From the NCBI GenBank assembly GCA_900552005.1, contig URXU01000006.1, forward strand, positions 34,251 through 98,250: a stretch of DNA of 64,000 nucleotides, given 5' to 3'. Origin of the DNA: an uncultured Phascolarctobacterium sp. GTDB lineage: Bacteria > Bacillota > Negativicutes > Acidaminococcales > Acidaminococcaceae. The position numbers were made by a program, and so were the translations under genes. The notes beneath the pieces are model-generated. The model saw nothing but the letters and a program-made list of their open reading frames with translations, did not search any database and was not told the origin of the DNA. How positions within the stretch are numbered: position 1 is the stretch's first letter; every line of letters starts with the position of its first letter. Positions 34,218-42,380 of the stretch are shown here, piece by piece.

Positions 34218-34907
34218 ATGAGCAAGATTTTAATAGTAGATGATAATAAACAGATTACCTCGATTTTGGCAGGTTACGCGCAAAAAGAAGGGCTGGAGCC
34301 GGTTGTTGCTCTTGACGGCAAGGAAGCGCTGGAAGCTTTTGCTAAATATGAAGAAGAAATAGTCATGGTATTATTGGATGTAATGATGCCGGAGATTGAC
34401 GGTTTTGAAGTCTGCCGCCGCTTGCGCAGAGAATCCATGGTGCCCATTATCATGATTACGGCCCGCGGTGAAGATTATGATAAGATTATGGGTCTTGATA
34501 TAGGTGCTGATGACTATATTCTAAAGCCATTTTCCGCCAATGAAGTCATGGCCAGAGTGCGTGCTGTTTTGCGCAGGATTCAGGTACAGGAGCAGCAGAA
34601 GCAGAATATTTATCAGACTGCCAATTTATTTATTGATTTAGACCGTTATCTGGTCAGAATTGACGGCGAGGAAGTACCGCTGACTAAAAAGGAAATAGAG
34701 CTTTTGTGGACGCTGGCTAAAAACAAGACGAAGGTTTTCAGCCGTGAAAATCTTTTAGACAGTATTTGGGGTTATGATTATTATGGTGACAGCCGTACAG
34801 TTGATTCCCATATCAAAAGACTGCGGGCCAAATTGGACAAATATGGTCATGATCATTGGGAGATCAAAACAATTTGGGGCGTAGGTTATCGCTTTGAGGA
34901 GAAATGA
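34218..34907 (+). CDS. OmpR-family response regulator
   Basis: A 229-residue regulator with receiver domain (DD at 8-9, phospho-acceptor D54 in LLDVMMP, Lys in YILKPF) and a C-terminal winged-helix DNA-binding domain (DSRTVDSHIKRLRAKLD, VGYRF). It is paired with the histidine kinase that follows and probably controls the divergent Spy-like gene. Confidence 0.93.
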   Translation: MSKILIVDDNKQITSILAGYAQKEGLEPVVALDGKEALEAFAKYEEEIVMVLLDVMMPEIDGFEVCRRLRRESMVPIIMITARGEDYDKIMGLDIGADDYILKPFSANEVMARVRAVLRRIQVQEQQKQNIYQTANLFIDLDRYLVRIDGEEVPLTKKEIELLWTLAKNKTKVFSRENLLDSIWGYDYYGDSRTVDSHIKRLRAKLDKYGHDHWEIKTIWGVGYRFEEK

Positions 34908-34908
34908 G

Positions 34909-36417
34909 ATGAATAACAGGATTGCCTGGAAACTTACGGCCTATTTTGCCGTAGTGCTGATGCTGTTTGCCATGATTGTAGGCATAGCCTTTGCACATTT
35001 TTTCAAACAGCATACGGTAGAAATTAAGAAAAAAGAAATGCAGGTGCGCGCAGTCAAAATAGCGGAAGTCATCAGCGATAATATGAATTTTTTGCAGGAA
35101 CGCTATGGCAACAGTATTTCCAACAGCAGATTTATCAAATATCTGGATAATGTAACCATGGAGGACGTCTGGGTAGTTGATGCGGAACGTAATCTGAATA
35201 TGCCTGCTGCTGCCGGACATCATCTGCAGGAAACGCAGGCAGGGCAGGGACGGCGGCATCATCGCATACAGCTGGAAAATAATCCTCGGGCGGCTTATAA
35301 TGCTCTTTCAGAGGCTGCCAAAAGCCATATTGACGAGGTTTTTCACGGTAAATCTTTCACCATTGAGGAATTTAATCCGGTGTTAGAAGATATTGTGGTT
35401 ACTGTCGGTGTGCCGGTCTATGACCAGAACGGGCAGGTGAAAGCTGCCGTGCTGCTCAATTCTTCCGTACAGGGAATGCGAGAAGCTGCCTGGGAAGGTA
35501 TTCGGATTTTATTAATCAGCGGCTTTCTGGTGCTGTTTCTGGTAATCGTGCTCAGTATTGTTGTGTCGTGGCATTTTACCAAGCCTTTAAATATTATGAA
35601 GGATATTGCCGGGCGGCTGGCAGAACGTGATTACGCGGCAAGATGCAATATTGTCCGTAACGATGAGGTGGGCGATCTGGCAAAAACTATTGATGAACTG
35701 TCAGTAAGACTGCAGCAGGCTGACGCGGAAAGTCAGAAGCTGGAAAAATTACGCCGGGAATTTATTGCCAATGTATCCCATGAGCTGCGGACACCGGTAA
35801 CTGTCATCCGAGGCAGTCTGGAAGCCTTGCTCGACGGAGTTATCACCAAGGAAGAAGATATTAAATATTACTACGAGCAGATGCATAAGGAAAGTCTGTT
35901 TTTGCAGCGCCTGATCAATGATTTATTAGATTTATCGCGGCTGCAGAATGTAGATTTTCCTATTGAAAAAGAGCTGCTGAATTTATGTGATGTTATTCAG
36001 GATGCTTTGCGCAGCAGCAGGCAGCTGGGAGCAGCAAAACAGCTGCAGGTTGTGGCAAGTATGGATACGGATGTCTATGTGCTGAATGGCGATTATGGCA
36101 GGCTGCGGCAGATGCTGATGATTTTCCTGCAGAACAGTATTAAGTTTTCTCATGCAGGCGGCTCCATTGAAATAAAACTGCAGGCTAATAAACTGACGGT
36201 AACTGATCATGGCTGCGGTATGAAAAAAGAAGATATGACGCATGCTTTTGACAGATTTTACAAGGCACGCAATGAGAAAAATAAGTCCGGCAGCGGTCTG
36301 GGGCTGGCCATTGCCAAACAGATTGCCATGCGGCATAATATGCAGCTGGAATTGAGCAGTGAAGAAAACGTGTATACTACGGTAACGGTGATTTTACCGC
36401 CCAAAGAGAAGGTGTGA
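34909..36417 (+). CDS. Membrane sensor histidine kinase
   Basis: The 502-residue kinase has a membrane helix near residues 10-30, a periplasmic sensor of about 160 residues that includes a His-rich stretch (GHHLQETQAGQGRRHH), a second helix (about 196-220), HAMP, HisKA with H291 (ANVSHELRTP) and an HATPase_c domain (N box QNSIKFSHAGG, G boxes KNKSGSGLGLAI). The ATG at 34909 follows GAGGAG. The His-rich sensor and His-rich Spy-like neighbour suggest metal or envelope stress as input; this is inference. Confidence 0.92.
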   Translation: MNNRIAWKLTAYFAVVLMLFAMIVGIAFAHFFKQHTVEIKKKEMQVRAVKIAEVISDNMNFLQERYGNSISNSRFIKYLDNVTMEDVWVVDAERNLNMPAAAGHHLQETQAGQGRRHHRIQLENNPRAAYNALSEAAKSHIDEVFHGKSFTIEEFNPVLEDIVVTVGVPVYDQNGQVKAAVLLNSSVQGMREAAWEGIRILLISGFLVLFLVIVLSIVVSWHFTKPLNIMKDIAGRLAERDYAARCNIVRNDEVGDLAKTIDELSVRLQQADAESQKLEKLRREFIANVSHELRTPVTVIRGSLEALLDGVITKEEDIKYYYEQMHKESLFLQRLINDLLDLSRLQNVDFPIEKELLNLCDVIQDALRSSRQLGAAKQLQVVASMDTDVYVLNGDYGRLRQMLMIFLQNSIKFSHAGGSIEIKLQANKLTVTDHGCGMKKEDMTHAFDRFYKARNEKNKSGSGLGLAIAKQIAMRHNMQLELSSEENVYTTVTVILPPKEKV

Positions 36418-36426
36418 GAAATTTTG

Positions 36427-37176
36427 ATGAATAAATATGGCTGTAAAGGCTTGCGTATAGTTATCAGCGGCGGCACATCCGGTATAGGCCTGGCGGCAGC
36501 GGCTAATTTTCTTGCTGATGGCGCTGATGTTTATCTTTTGGGACGGGATACGGCGCGGGGCAGGCAGGCAACAAAGCAGCTTTTTGCCCAAACTGGCAGA
36601 AAGGCTGAATATTTTGCCTGTGATGTGAGCAGTCAACAAGCATGCCAGCAGGCCTTGGAAAAAATCGGCGGCAGCATTGATATTCTGGTTGCGTCTGCCG
36701 GAATTTATAAGGAAGAGAGATTGGCAAACGTTACGGAAGAAAGTTTTGCGCAGATTATGGATGTCAATGTTAAAGGCATGGTATATTTTCTGCAGGCTGG
36801 TTTGAAATACATGCAGCAGGGCAGTATCGTGACCATCGCTTCCGATGCCGGTATGAGCGGCAATTACGGCTGCCCGCTGTACTGCGCCTCTAAAGGAGCG
36901 GTTGTGGCACTGACCAGAGCTTTAGCGCTGGATTTGGCTCCGGCTGTGAGAGTAAACTGTATATGTCCCGCAGATGTGGATACTCCGCTGCTGCAAAAAC
37001 AGCTGCAGGAGTGCGGCGGCAGCTATACGGCAGAAGAAATGAGCGAGGTTTATCCGCTCCAGCGCCTTGGACGGGCGGCAGAAATAGCGCATGTGATTTG
37101 TGCCGTTGCTTCTCCGCAGAACAGTTTTATGACCGGCAGCATTATTGCTGTCGATGGGGGCTTGACGGCCAAATAA
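36427..37176 (+). CDS. Short-chain dehydrogenase/reductase
   Basis: A 249-residue classical SDR: cofactor motif SGGTSGIG, NAG-equivalent ASAGIYKEERL, catalytic Tyr-Lys in YCASK and the closing MTGSIIAVDGGL. It likely oxidises or reduces an alcohol/ketone with NAD(P). The substrate is not indicated. It follows the kinase gene by nine bases and may be cotranscribed with it. Confidence 0.88.
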   Translation: MNKYGCKGLRIVISGGTSGIGLAAAANFLADGADVYLLGRDTARGRQATKQLFAQTGRKAEYFACDVSSQQACQQALEKIGGSIDILVASAGIYKEERLANVTEESFAQIMDVNVKGMVYFLQAGLKYMQQGSIVTIASDAGMSGNYGCPLYCASKGAVVALTRALALDLAPAVRVNCICPADVDTPLLQKQLQECGGSYTAEEMSEVYPLQRLGRAAEIAHVICAVASPQNSFMTGSIIAVDGGLTAK

Positions 37177-37267
37177 AATTGCCGGCAGGTCATACTGCCG
37201 CTCCATATCTTTAAAAGAGTGCTATAATATATAAAGCTATAAAAATACAGATGATGAGGGGAATATG

Positions 37268-38062
37268 ATGAAAAAAAATCTGCCGATTGGTGTTATTGAT
37301 TCAGGTGTAGGAGGGCTGTCCGTTTTAAAACGTTTGCAGCAGGCGCTGCCGCAGGAAGAGTTTATTTATATAGGAGATACGGCTCGTACGCCCTATGGCT
37401 CGCGCAGTGAAGCGCAAGTAAGGCAATTTGTGGAAGAAGTGCTTTGCTGGCTGGACCGGCAGCATATCAAGCTGGCTGTTATCGCCTGCAATACGATTAC
37501 CGTTTTAGGCGTCGATACTTTGCAGCGTGAGCATAAGTTTCCGCTGATTGGTATGTCCAAGGGAGCGGATTTGGTTTTAAAAGCCAGCCGTAATAAAAAG
37601 ATTGGCGTGATGGCTACGCCGTTTACTGTAAGCACCGAAGCTCATAAAAAAGCTATTCTGGCTCAGAATCCGCAGGCGCAGGTTTATTTGCAGGCCTGTC
37701 CGAAGTTTGTACCGCTTATTGAAAAGGAAATTCTTGAGGGGCCTGAGGTTGAGGCGGCTGTAGCCGAATATACGGCGCCGCTGAAGCAGGCCGGTGTGGA
37801 TACGGTTATCTTGTCCTGCACTCACTATCCTTTTATTTACGAAGCTATCAGCAAGGATTTCGGCAGCGGCGTTCAGGTTATTGACCCGGCTGAAGCCACG
37901 GCAGCGCAAGCCGTACAGTTATTGCGGGATAACGGTTGGCTGCGTGAGGCAAAGGGCGCTGCCGTAAAAATCTGCAGTACGGGAGACATTGGCAGAGTGC
38001 GGCGTTTGGCCGAATATATGCTGCCTCAGGGCGCATATGATTTTCAGCAGGTAAGCCTATAG
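37268..38062 (+). CDS. murI: Glutamate racemase
   Basis: The 264-residue enzyme supplies D-glutamate for peptidoglycan. Both catalytic cysteines are present: C74 in IACNTIT and C184 in LSCTHYP; GVIDSGVGGLSVL and YIGDTARTPYG are also diagnostic. Two ATGs are adjacent (37265 and 37268); the second has better spacing from GAGGGG. A TATAAT hexamer lies about 40 bases upstream. Confidence 0.95.
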   Translation: MKKNLPIGVIDSGVGGLSVLKRLQQALPQEEFIYIGDTARTPYGSRSEAQVRQFVEEVLCWLDRQHIKLAVIACNTITVLGVDTLQREHKFPLIGMSKGADLVLKASRNKKIGVMATPFTVSTEAHKKAILAQNPQAQVYLQACPKFVPLIEKEILEGPEVEAAVAEYTAPLKQAGVDTVILSCTHYPFIYEAISKDFGSGVQVIDPAEATAAQAVQLLRDNGWLREAKGAAVKICSTGDIGRVRRLAEYMLPQGAYDFQQVSL

Positions 38063-38172
38063 ACAGGTAAGTAATTTTATTTACATTTTTTTTACAATTT
38101 CATGAAAAAAGCAGGATTTTGGGCTTTTGTGTCTAATACTTTTACTAATTAAAAAATGAAGAAGTGAAGGAG

Positions 38173-38271
38173 GTTAGAAGATATCTAACATTACTTCCAT
38201 GACACTTGATAAAATATATGGCTATTGTTGTAATCTGCTGCCGGTTTCGTAATTCAACATTGCGAAAGCGG
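38173..38271 (+). promoter_or_regulatory. Regulatory region of the mrp operon: dyad, promoter and leader hairpin
   Basis: Within the 280-base gap before mrpE are a dyad GTTAGA-N5-TCTAAC (38173-38189), partly enclosed by GAAGT/ACTTC, and a promoter with -35 TTGATA (38206-38211), 17-base spacer and -10 TGTAAT (38229-38234). A hairpin CCGGTTTCG/CGAAAGCGG (38241-38271) lies at the predicted 5' end of the message. The dyad lies just upstream of the -35 box, suiting an activator or repressor. No known riboswitch was recognised. The rest of the gap is AT-rich. Confidence 0.5.
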
Positions 38272-38342
38272 TATTCTGTTTGAGTTTGTTTATAACTGTA
38301 GCCATTAATTTTAGATAATTTTTGTGAAGAAAGGTGGTAACC

Positions 38343-38918
38343 GTGGAAAAACAGGGGATTTTACATGATAAAAGCATAGTCGGTTCACCAGTGGTACATT
38401 TAGTCGGGATGGCAGTTGTCCTATTTGCCTTTTGGATGATATTATCCGGACGTACGGAAGTAAAATTTATTGTTTATGGTGTTCTGACAAGTGTGGTTAC
38501 TGCATGGATTACTTATCCTTTGCTTCTGATACCCAATAAAGATGGCAGCAGAAAATATTTTATATTTGGAATTTCCATTCCCAAATTTATTAAATATGCT
38601 CTGTGGCTGTTGTGGCAGCTGGTCCTGGCCAATATTGACGTTGCCCGGGCTACAACCAATCAGAATCTGGAAATTGACCCCAAAGTAGTAAGGTTCTATT
38701 TCAGAACGGAAAATCCGATGGCAGAAGTTGTTTTGGCTGATTCCATTACGCTGACGCCGGGAACCGTTACGCTGAATGTTACCGATGACGGCCTGTTTGA
38801 AATTCATGCATTGACTGTTGGCGCTGCGGCCGGCGTTTTAGACGGCAGTATGCAGAAAAAGGTAGCCGAGCTGTTCGGCGAAAAACTTGATTTTGCAGTT
38901 GCGGAAAGTGAGGAGTAA
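38343..38918 (+). CDS. mrpE: Na+/H+ antiporter subunit MrpE (MnhE)
   Basis: The 191-residue subunit has three hydrophobic helices near the N-terminus and a soluble C-terminal domain; IPKFIKYALWLLWQLVLANIDVA and LADSITLTPGTVTLNV are typical of the MnhE/PhaE family. The GTG at 38343 is chosen because AAGGTGG lies five bases before it; an earlier GTG (38334) is part of that site. It is the first gene of an eleven-gene operon with short overlaps. Confidence 0.92.
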   Translation: MEKQGILHDKSIVGSPVVHLVGMAVVLFAFWMILSGRTEVKFIVYGVLTSVVTAWITYPLLLIPNKDGSRKYFIFGISIPKFIKYALWLLWQLVLANIDVARATTNQNLEIDPKVVRFYFRTENPMAEVVLADSITLTPGTVTLNVTDDGLFEIHALTVGAAAGVLDGSMQKKVAELFGEKLDFAVAESEE

Positions 38919-38920
38919 TT

Positions 38921-39184
38921 ATGAATATTATTTTTGGTATTTTAATGCTTTCCATTATCTGCGTTATCGGCATGATGCTGCAGCGTGTTTTTCAGGGGCC
39001 AACAATCTATGACCGCATGAACGGTTTAGGTGTTATCGGCGCTGATACCATTTTGCTTTTAGTCTTATTTGGCTATATAGACCATCGCCCGGATATGTAT
39101 GTGGATATTGCTATTTCCTATGCAATGCTGGGCTTTATCGGCTCTGTTATTGTGGCCAAATACTTGGGAGGTAAGAACATATGA
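38921..39184 (+). CDS. mrpF: Na+/H+ antiporter subunit MrpF
   Basis: An 87-residue protein with three membrane helices and the MrpF core QRVFQGPTIYDRMNGLGVIGADTI... typical of the MnhF/PhaF/MbhB family. Two bases separate it from mrpE, and its stop overlaps the mrpG start. Confidence 0.92.
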   Translation: MNIIFGILMLSIICVIGMMLQRVFQGPTIYDRMNGLGVIGADTILLLVLFGYIDHRPDMYVDIAISYAMLGFIGSVIVAKYLGGKNI

Positions 39185-39537
39185 CTTTTGATTTTACCGC
39201 CAGAGAATTTTTTGCTGCTATTTTCATGCTGGGCGGCGCAGTTTTTTTCATTGCTTCAGCCATTGGTATGATGCGTCTGCCTGATTTTTACAGCAGAATA
39301 CATGCTTCAGGCAATAGTGAAACTCTCGGCTGCATGTTATCTTTTATCGGGCTGATGATTTATGAGGGACCGACGCTGACAACCCTGAAAATGGCATCAG
39401 TATTTTTAATTGTCTTTTTGGCCAATCCTATTGGCTCACATATTCTCAGCAAGGCTGCTTATAAGTCCGGTCATAAAGTATGGACTTTAAAAGATTTGGA
39501 GAAGGAGGAAGATAAAAATGCAGATTTACATCATTGA
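39181..39537 (+). CDS. mrpG: Na+/H+ antiporter subunit MrpG
   Basis: A 118-residue subunit with three membrane helices; GAVFFIASAIGMMRLPDFYS followed by RIHASGNSETLG is the MnhG/PhaG/MbhC signature. It overlaps mrpF by four bases and the next gene by 20. Confidence 0.92.
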   Translation: MTFDFTAREFFAAIFMLGGAVFFIASAIGMMRLPDFYSRIHASGNSETLGCMLSFIGLMIYEGPTLTTLKMASVFLIVFLANPIGSHILSKAAYKSGHKVWTLKDLEKEEDKNADLHH

Positions 39538-39760
39538 AGCAATTTTGCTTATTTTCCTGATCCTTATTACCTGCGCCGTTATTTTCTGTAAAGATATTCT
39601 GAGTGCAGCCATCATTTACAGTGCTTTCAGCTTCTGTGCAGTGCTGCTGTATCTGATGATGGGCGCGCCGGACGTTGCTTTTACAGAAGCAGTTATCGGC
39701 ACGATTTCTACAATCTTTTTCGTAGCTTCGCTGAAGAAAATTGACAGGTGGTGTAAATAA
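39518..39760 (+). CDS. MbhD-like subunit (MrpA C-terminal domain, DUF4040)
   Basis: This 80-residue protein with three helices contains SAAIIYSAFSFCAVLLYLMMGAPDVAFTEA-type sequence, which in two-part Mrp systems is part of the long MrpA C-terminal extension (DUF4040) and in membrane-bound hydrogenases is the separate subunit MbhD. The ribosome-binding site GGAGGAAG is good. Confidence 0.85.
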   Translation: MQIYIIEAILLIFLILITCAVIFCKDILSAAIIYSAFSFCAVLLYLMMGAPDVAFTEAVIGTISTIFFVASLKKIDRWCK

Positions 39761-40086
39761 TGCGTGGATTAGTAGCTGTACTGCTGGCTGTCATAACCAG
39801 TATGTTCTGTACTTTTGTAACTTATCTGCCGGAAATCGGTGACGCAAATACTGCTCCGAATCAGCATGTTACGCCTACATATATTTCTCAGAGCGCCAAA
39901 GATACCGGCTCGCCCAACATCGTTACCGGCGTTATCATTGACTACAGAGGTTTCGATACCATGTGGGAGACTTCCGTAATGTTTTTGGCAGGTTTGACGA
40001 CCGTATTGCTGCTGACCAGTAACCCTGTCGGCAGACGTCCGGAAGAAGAACCGGAAGATCCGGATGAAGGGGAGGTAATAAAATGA
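39760..40086 (+). CDS. MbhE-like subunit (part of MrpA/B extension)
   Basis: The 108-residue protein has an N-terminal helix, a periplasmic segment containing NIVTGVIIDYRGFDTMWET, the conserved motif found at the MrpA/MrpB junction and in MbhE, then a second helix and an acidic tail. It starts in a TAATG overlap with the preceding gene. Confidence 0.85.
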   Translation: MRGLVAVLLAVITSMFCTFVTYLPEIGDANTAPNQHVTPTYISQSAKDTGSPNIVTGVIIDYRGFDTMWETSVMFLAGLTTVLLLTSNPVGRRPEEEPEDPDEGEVIK

Positions 40087-40532
40087 GAGGTCCATTTGGC
40101 GGCTTGATTTTAAATATTGCCTTCAGAATGTTGGTGCCGTTTACCATAGTTTACGGTATTTATGTATTGTGTCTGGGCGAGTTTTCTCCTGGCGGCGGTT
40201 TTCAGGCCGGCGCATTATTATCGGTTGGCGTGCTGCTTTCCAGAATGATTATGGGAGAGAATGCCAAATTTAATGTTTTAGGCAAAACTTCCGTGGTTTT
40301 AGCCGGCGCAGGTACTTTCATTTATACACTGACTGGCTGGCTGACACTGTTTGGCGGCGGCAGATTCTTGGAATATGATTTTCTGCCCATTCATATGGAA
40401 CCAACGTATGAAATGCATGCTACCGGTATTTTCATTATTGAAACAGGCGTAGCAATCTGCGTTATGATGACGATTATCAACCTGATGGATGCAATCATAA
40501 AAAGGGGGGACGAAGATGGAAGTAGTAAATGA
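40083..40532 (+). CDS. mrpB: Na+/H+ antiporter subunit MrpB (MnhB domain)
   Basis: A 149-residue membrane protein with the MnhB pattern LGEFSPGGGFQAGALLSVGVL. About four helices. It overlaps the previous gene by four bases (ATGA) and mrpC by 17. Equivalent to MbhF. Confidence 0.9.
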   Translation: MRGPFGGLILNIAFRMLVPFTIVYGIYVLCLGEFSPGGGFQAGALLSVGVLLSRMIMGENAKFNVLGKTSVVLAGAGTFIYTLTGWLTLFGGGRFLEYDFLPIHMEPTYEMHATGIFIIETGVAICVMMTIINLMDAIIKRGDEDGSSK

Positions 40533-40890
40533 ATTCTTGAAAACTAAAGGTATCTATTCCCTGGTTATGATTTTGTTTTTCCTGGGTGTTTATGGTATGG
40601 TTCTGAGCAAGAACTATATGAAAAAGTTAATGGCAATGAATGTTATGCAGGTTGCTGTTATTTACTTTTACCTCTGCTTTGCACAAAAAGACGGTGGTAT
40701 GATTCCTATTTTAAATGGCGTTACCACTGATCCAAATGCTTATATCAACCCTTTGCCCCATGGTCTGATGCTGACGGCCATTGTTGTCAGCCTTGGTACT
40801 ACCGGTGTGGCCATAGCGCTTCTCATGCGTATTAAGGAAATCTATGGTTCTGTGGAAGAAGTCGAGGTTTTAAGGAGGGCTAGCAAATGA
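40516..40890 (+). CDS. mrpC: Na+/H+ antiporter subunit MrpC (NuoK-like)
   Basis: A 124-residue, three-helix NuoK/MnhC homologue: GVYGMVLSKNYMKKLMAMNVMQ and LPHGLMLTAIVVSLGTTGVAIAL match the family. Its stop overlaps mrpD. Equivalent to MbhG. Confidence 0.92.
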   Translation: MEVVNEFLKTKGIYSLVMILFFLGVYGMVLSKNYMKKLMAMNVMQVAVIYFYLCFAQKDGGMIPILNGVTTDPNAYINPLPHGLMLTAIVVSLGTTGVAIALLMRIKEIYGSVEEVEVLRRASK

Positions 40891-42380
40891 TGCAGCATGC
40901 TCCTGTTATGATTGTCTTACTGCCTGTATCGGCTGCACTTTTATGCATGCTGTTTAGCAGAATCAGTAAGAATCTTGGTTCTTGGATTGTAATTGCTTCT
41001 ATTTTAGGAGCCTTTATCAGCGCCGTTACTGTATTAAAAGAAGTAGTTGCCGGCGGCGGTAAAGCTATTCATTACTGGATGGGTGGCTGGGAACCGCCGA
41101 TTGGCATTGAATTTTCCATTGATCCGCTGAGCGGTATTTTGGCGGTTCTGATAACCTTTATTTCATTAATGGTAGCTATTTACAGCCGCCCCTTCGTCAA
41201 AGATGAGGATTGGCTGCATATCGGCGGCTATTATACATTGTTTGGACTGATGACGGTTGGTATGTGCGGCATGGTTATTACCGGCGACGTATTTAACCTG
41301 TATGTTTATCTGGAAGTAATGTCGCTGTCCGGTTATGGTCTGATTGCCTTAGGCGGCAAAAAGTCGATGCTGGCTGCTTTCCGTTATCTATTGATAGGCA
41401 CTATAGGTGCTTCGTTATATCTGTTGGGCATCGGTTATATGTATGCTATGACTGGTACTTTGAATATGGCAGATATGGCAGCACGTGTAGCGCCTCATCT
41501 GCATTCACCGTTATTCGCTCTTGCCGTAGGCTGCTTCGTTATTGGCTTCGGCATCAAGATGGCGCTGTTTCCGCTGCATGGCTGGCAGCCAGACGCTTAT
41601 ACTTACGCCCATCCCGGTGCAGCAGCTCTTATTGCCGGTATTATGAGTAAAATACCTTCTTATGCAATGATCAGATTTCTATTTTATATGTTCAAGGTAG
41701 ATAATCCCGTAGTAAGCAGCGCACTTAATATACTGGGCATCATGGGTGTTGCCGGTATCCTGATTGGGTCCATCATGGCGTTGGCACAGTATGATTTCCG
41801 CCGCATGCTGGCTTATTCCAGCGTGGCGCAGATCGGCTATATTGCCATCGGTCTGGCTATGGGCAATATGTACGGCTTTATCGGCGCCGTGCTGCACATC
41901 ATAAACCATGCTTTTATGAAGAGCGCTTTGTTTTTGGTTATCGGCGGTATTGAGTACCGGTTCGGCGAAGTTAATCTCTACCGGCTGGGCGGTCTTAATA
42001 AGAAAATGACCATCAGTACCATTACCGTTACTTTCGCTGCACTTTCCATGATAGGTCTGCCGCCGACGGCAGGTTTCTTCAGTAAATGGTATCTTATGTT
42101 AGGCGCTTATACCGGAGCGCAGTATTTCTATATTGCCGTACTGGTTATCAGCAGTTTGCTGAATGCCATCTATTTCTTCCGTATTCTGGAGCAGATGTTC
42201 ATTCAGCGCGAAGCTTCTCTGACCGAGGTTCACCGTCATAAAGGTAAGCTTGGCCTGCCGGCAGAAATGGCTGTACCTATTTTCGTAATGGGCATCGGCA
42301 TTATTGCATTGGGCTTCTATAGTGTTGATATCGTAACTGACATAATCAAACTTGGGTTGCCGGAGGTGTTTCTGAGATGA
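40887..42380 (+). CDS. mrpD: Na+/H+ antiporter subunit MrpD, antiporter-like (NuoM/N)
   Basis: A 497-residue, ~14-helix subunit. The proton-path residues of this superfamily are all present: Glu in YVYLEVMSLSGYG, Lys in GIKMALFPLHGWQPDA, Lys in GIMSKIPSYA and Lys in GLPPTAGFFSKW. It is therefore a competent antiporter module, equivalent to MbhH. ATGA overlaps join it to both neighbours. Confidence 0.92.
   Translation: MMQHAPVMIVLLPVSAALLCMLFSRISKNLGSWIVIASILGAFISAVTVLKEVVAGGGKAIHYWMGGWEPPIGIEFSIDPLSGILAVLITFISLMVAIYSRPFVKDEDWLHIGGYYTLFGLMTVGMCGMVITGDVFNLYVYLEVMSLSGYGLIALGGKKSMLAAFRYLLIGTIGASLYLLGIGYMYAMTGTLNMADMAARVAPHLHSPLFALAVGCFVIGFGIKMALFPLHGWQPDAYTYAHPGAAALIAGIMSKIPSYAMIRFLFYMFKVDNPVVSSALNILGIMGVAGILIGSIMALAQYDFRRMLAYSSVAQIGYIAIGLAMGNMYGFIGAVLHIINHAFMKSALFLVIGGIEYRFGEVNLYRLGGLNKKMTISTITVTFAALSMIGLPPTAGFFSKWYLMLGAYTGAQYFYIAVLVISSLLNAIYFFRILEQMFIQREASLTEVHRHKGKLGLPAEMAVPIFVMGIGIIALGFYSVDIVTDIIKLGLPEVFLR

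Noticed and set aside
37177..37264. CGGCAG/CTGCCG hairpin as a terminator after the SDR gene
   Set aside because: Short stem with no T-run; left unassigned.
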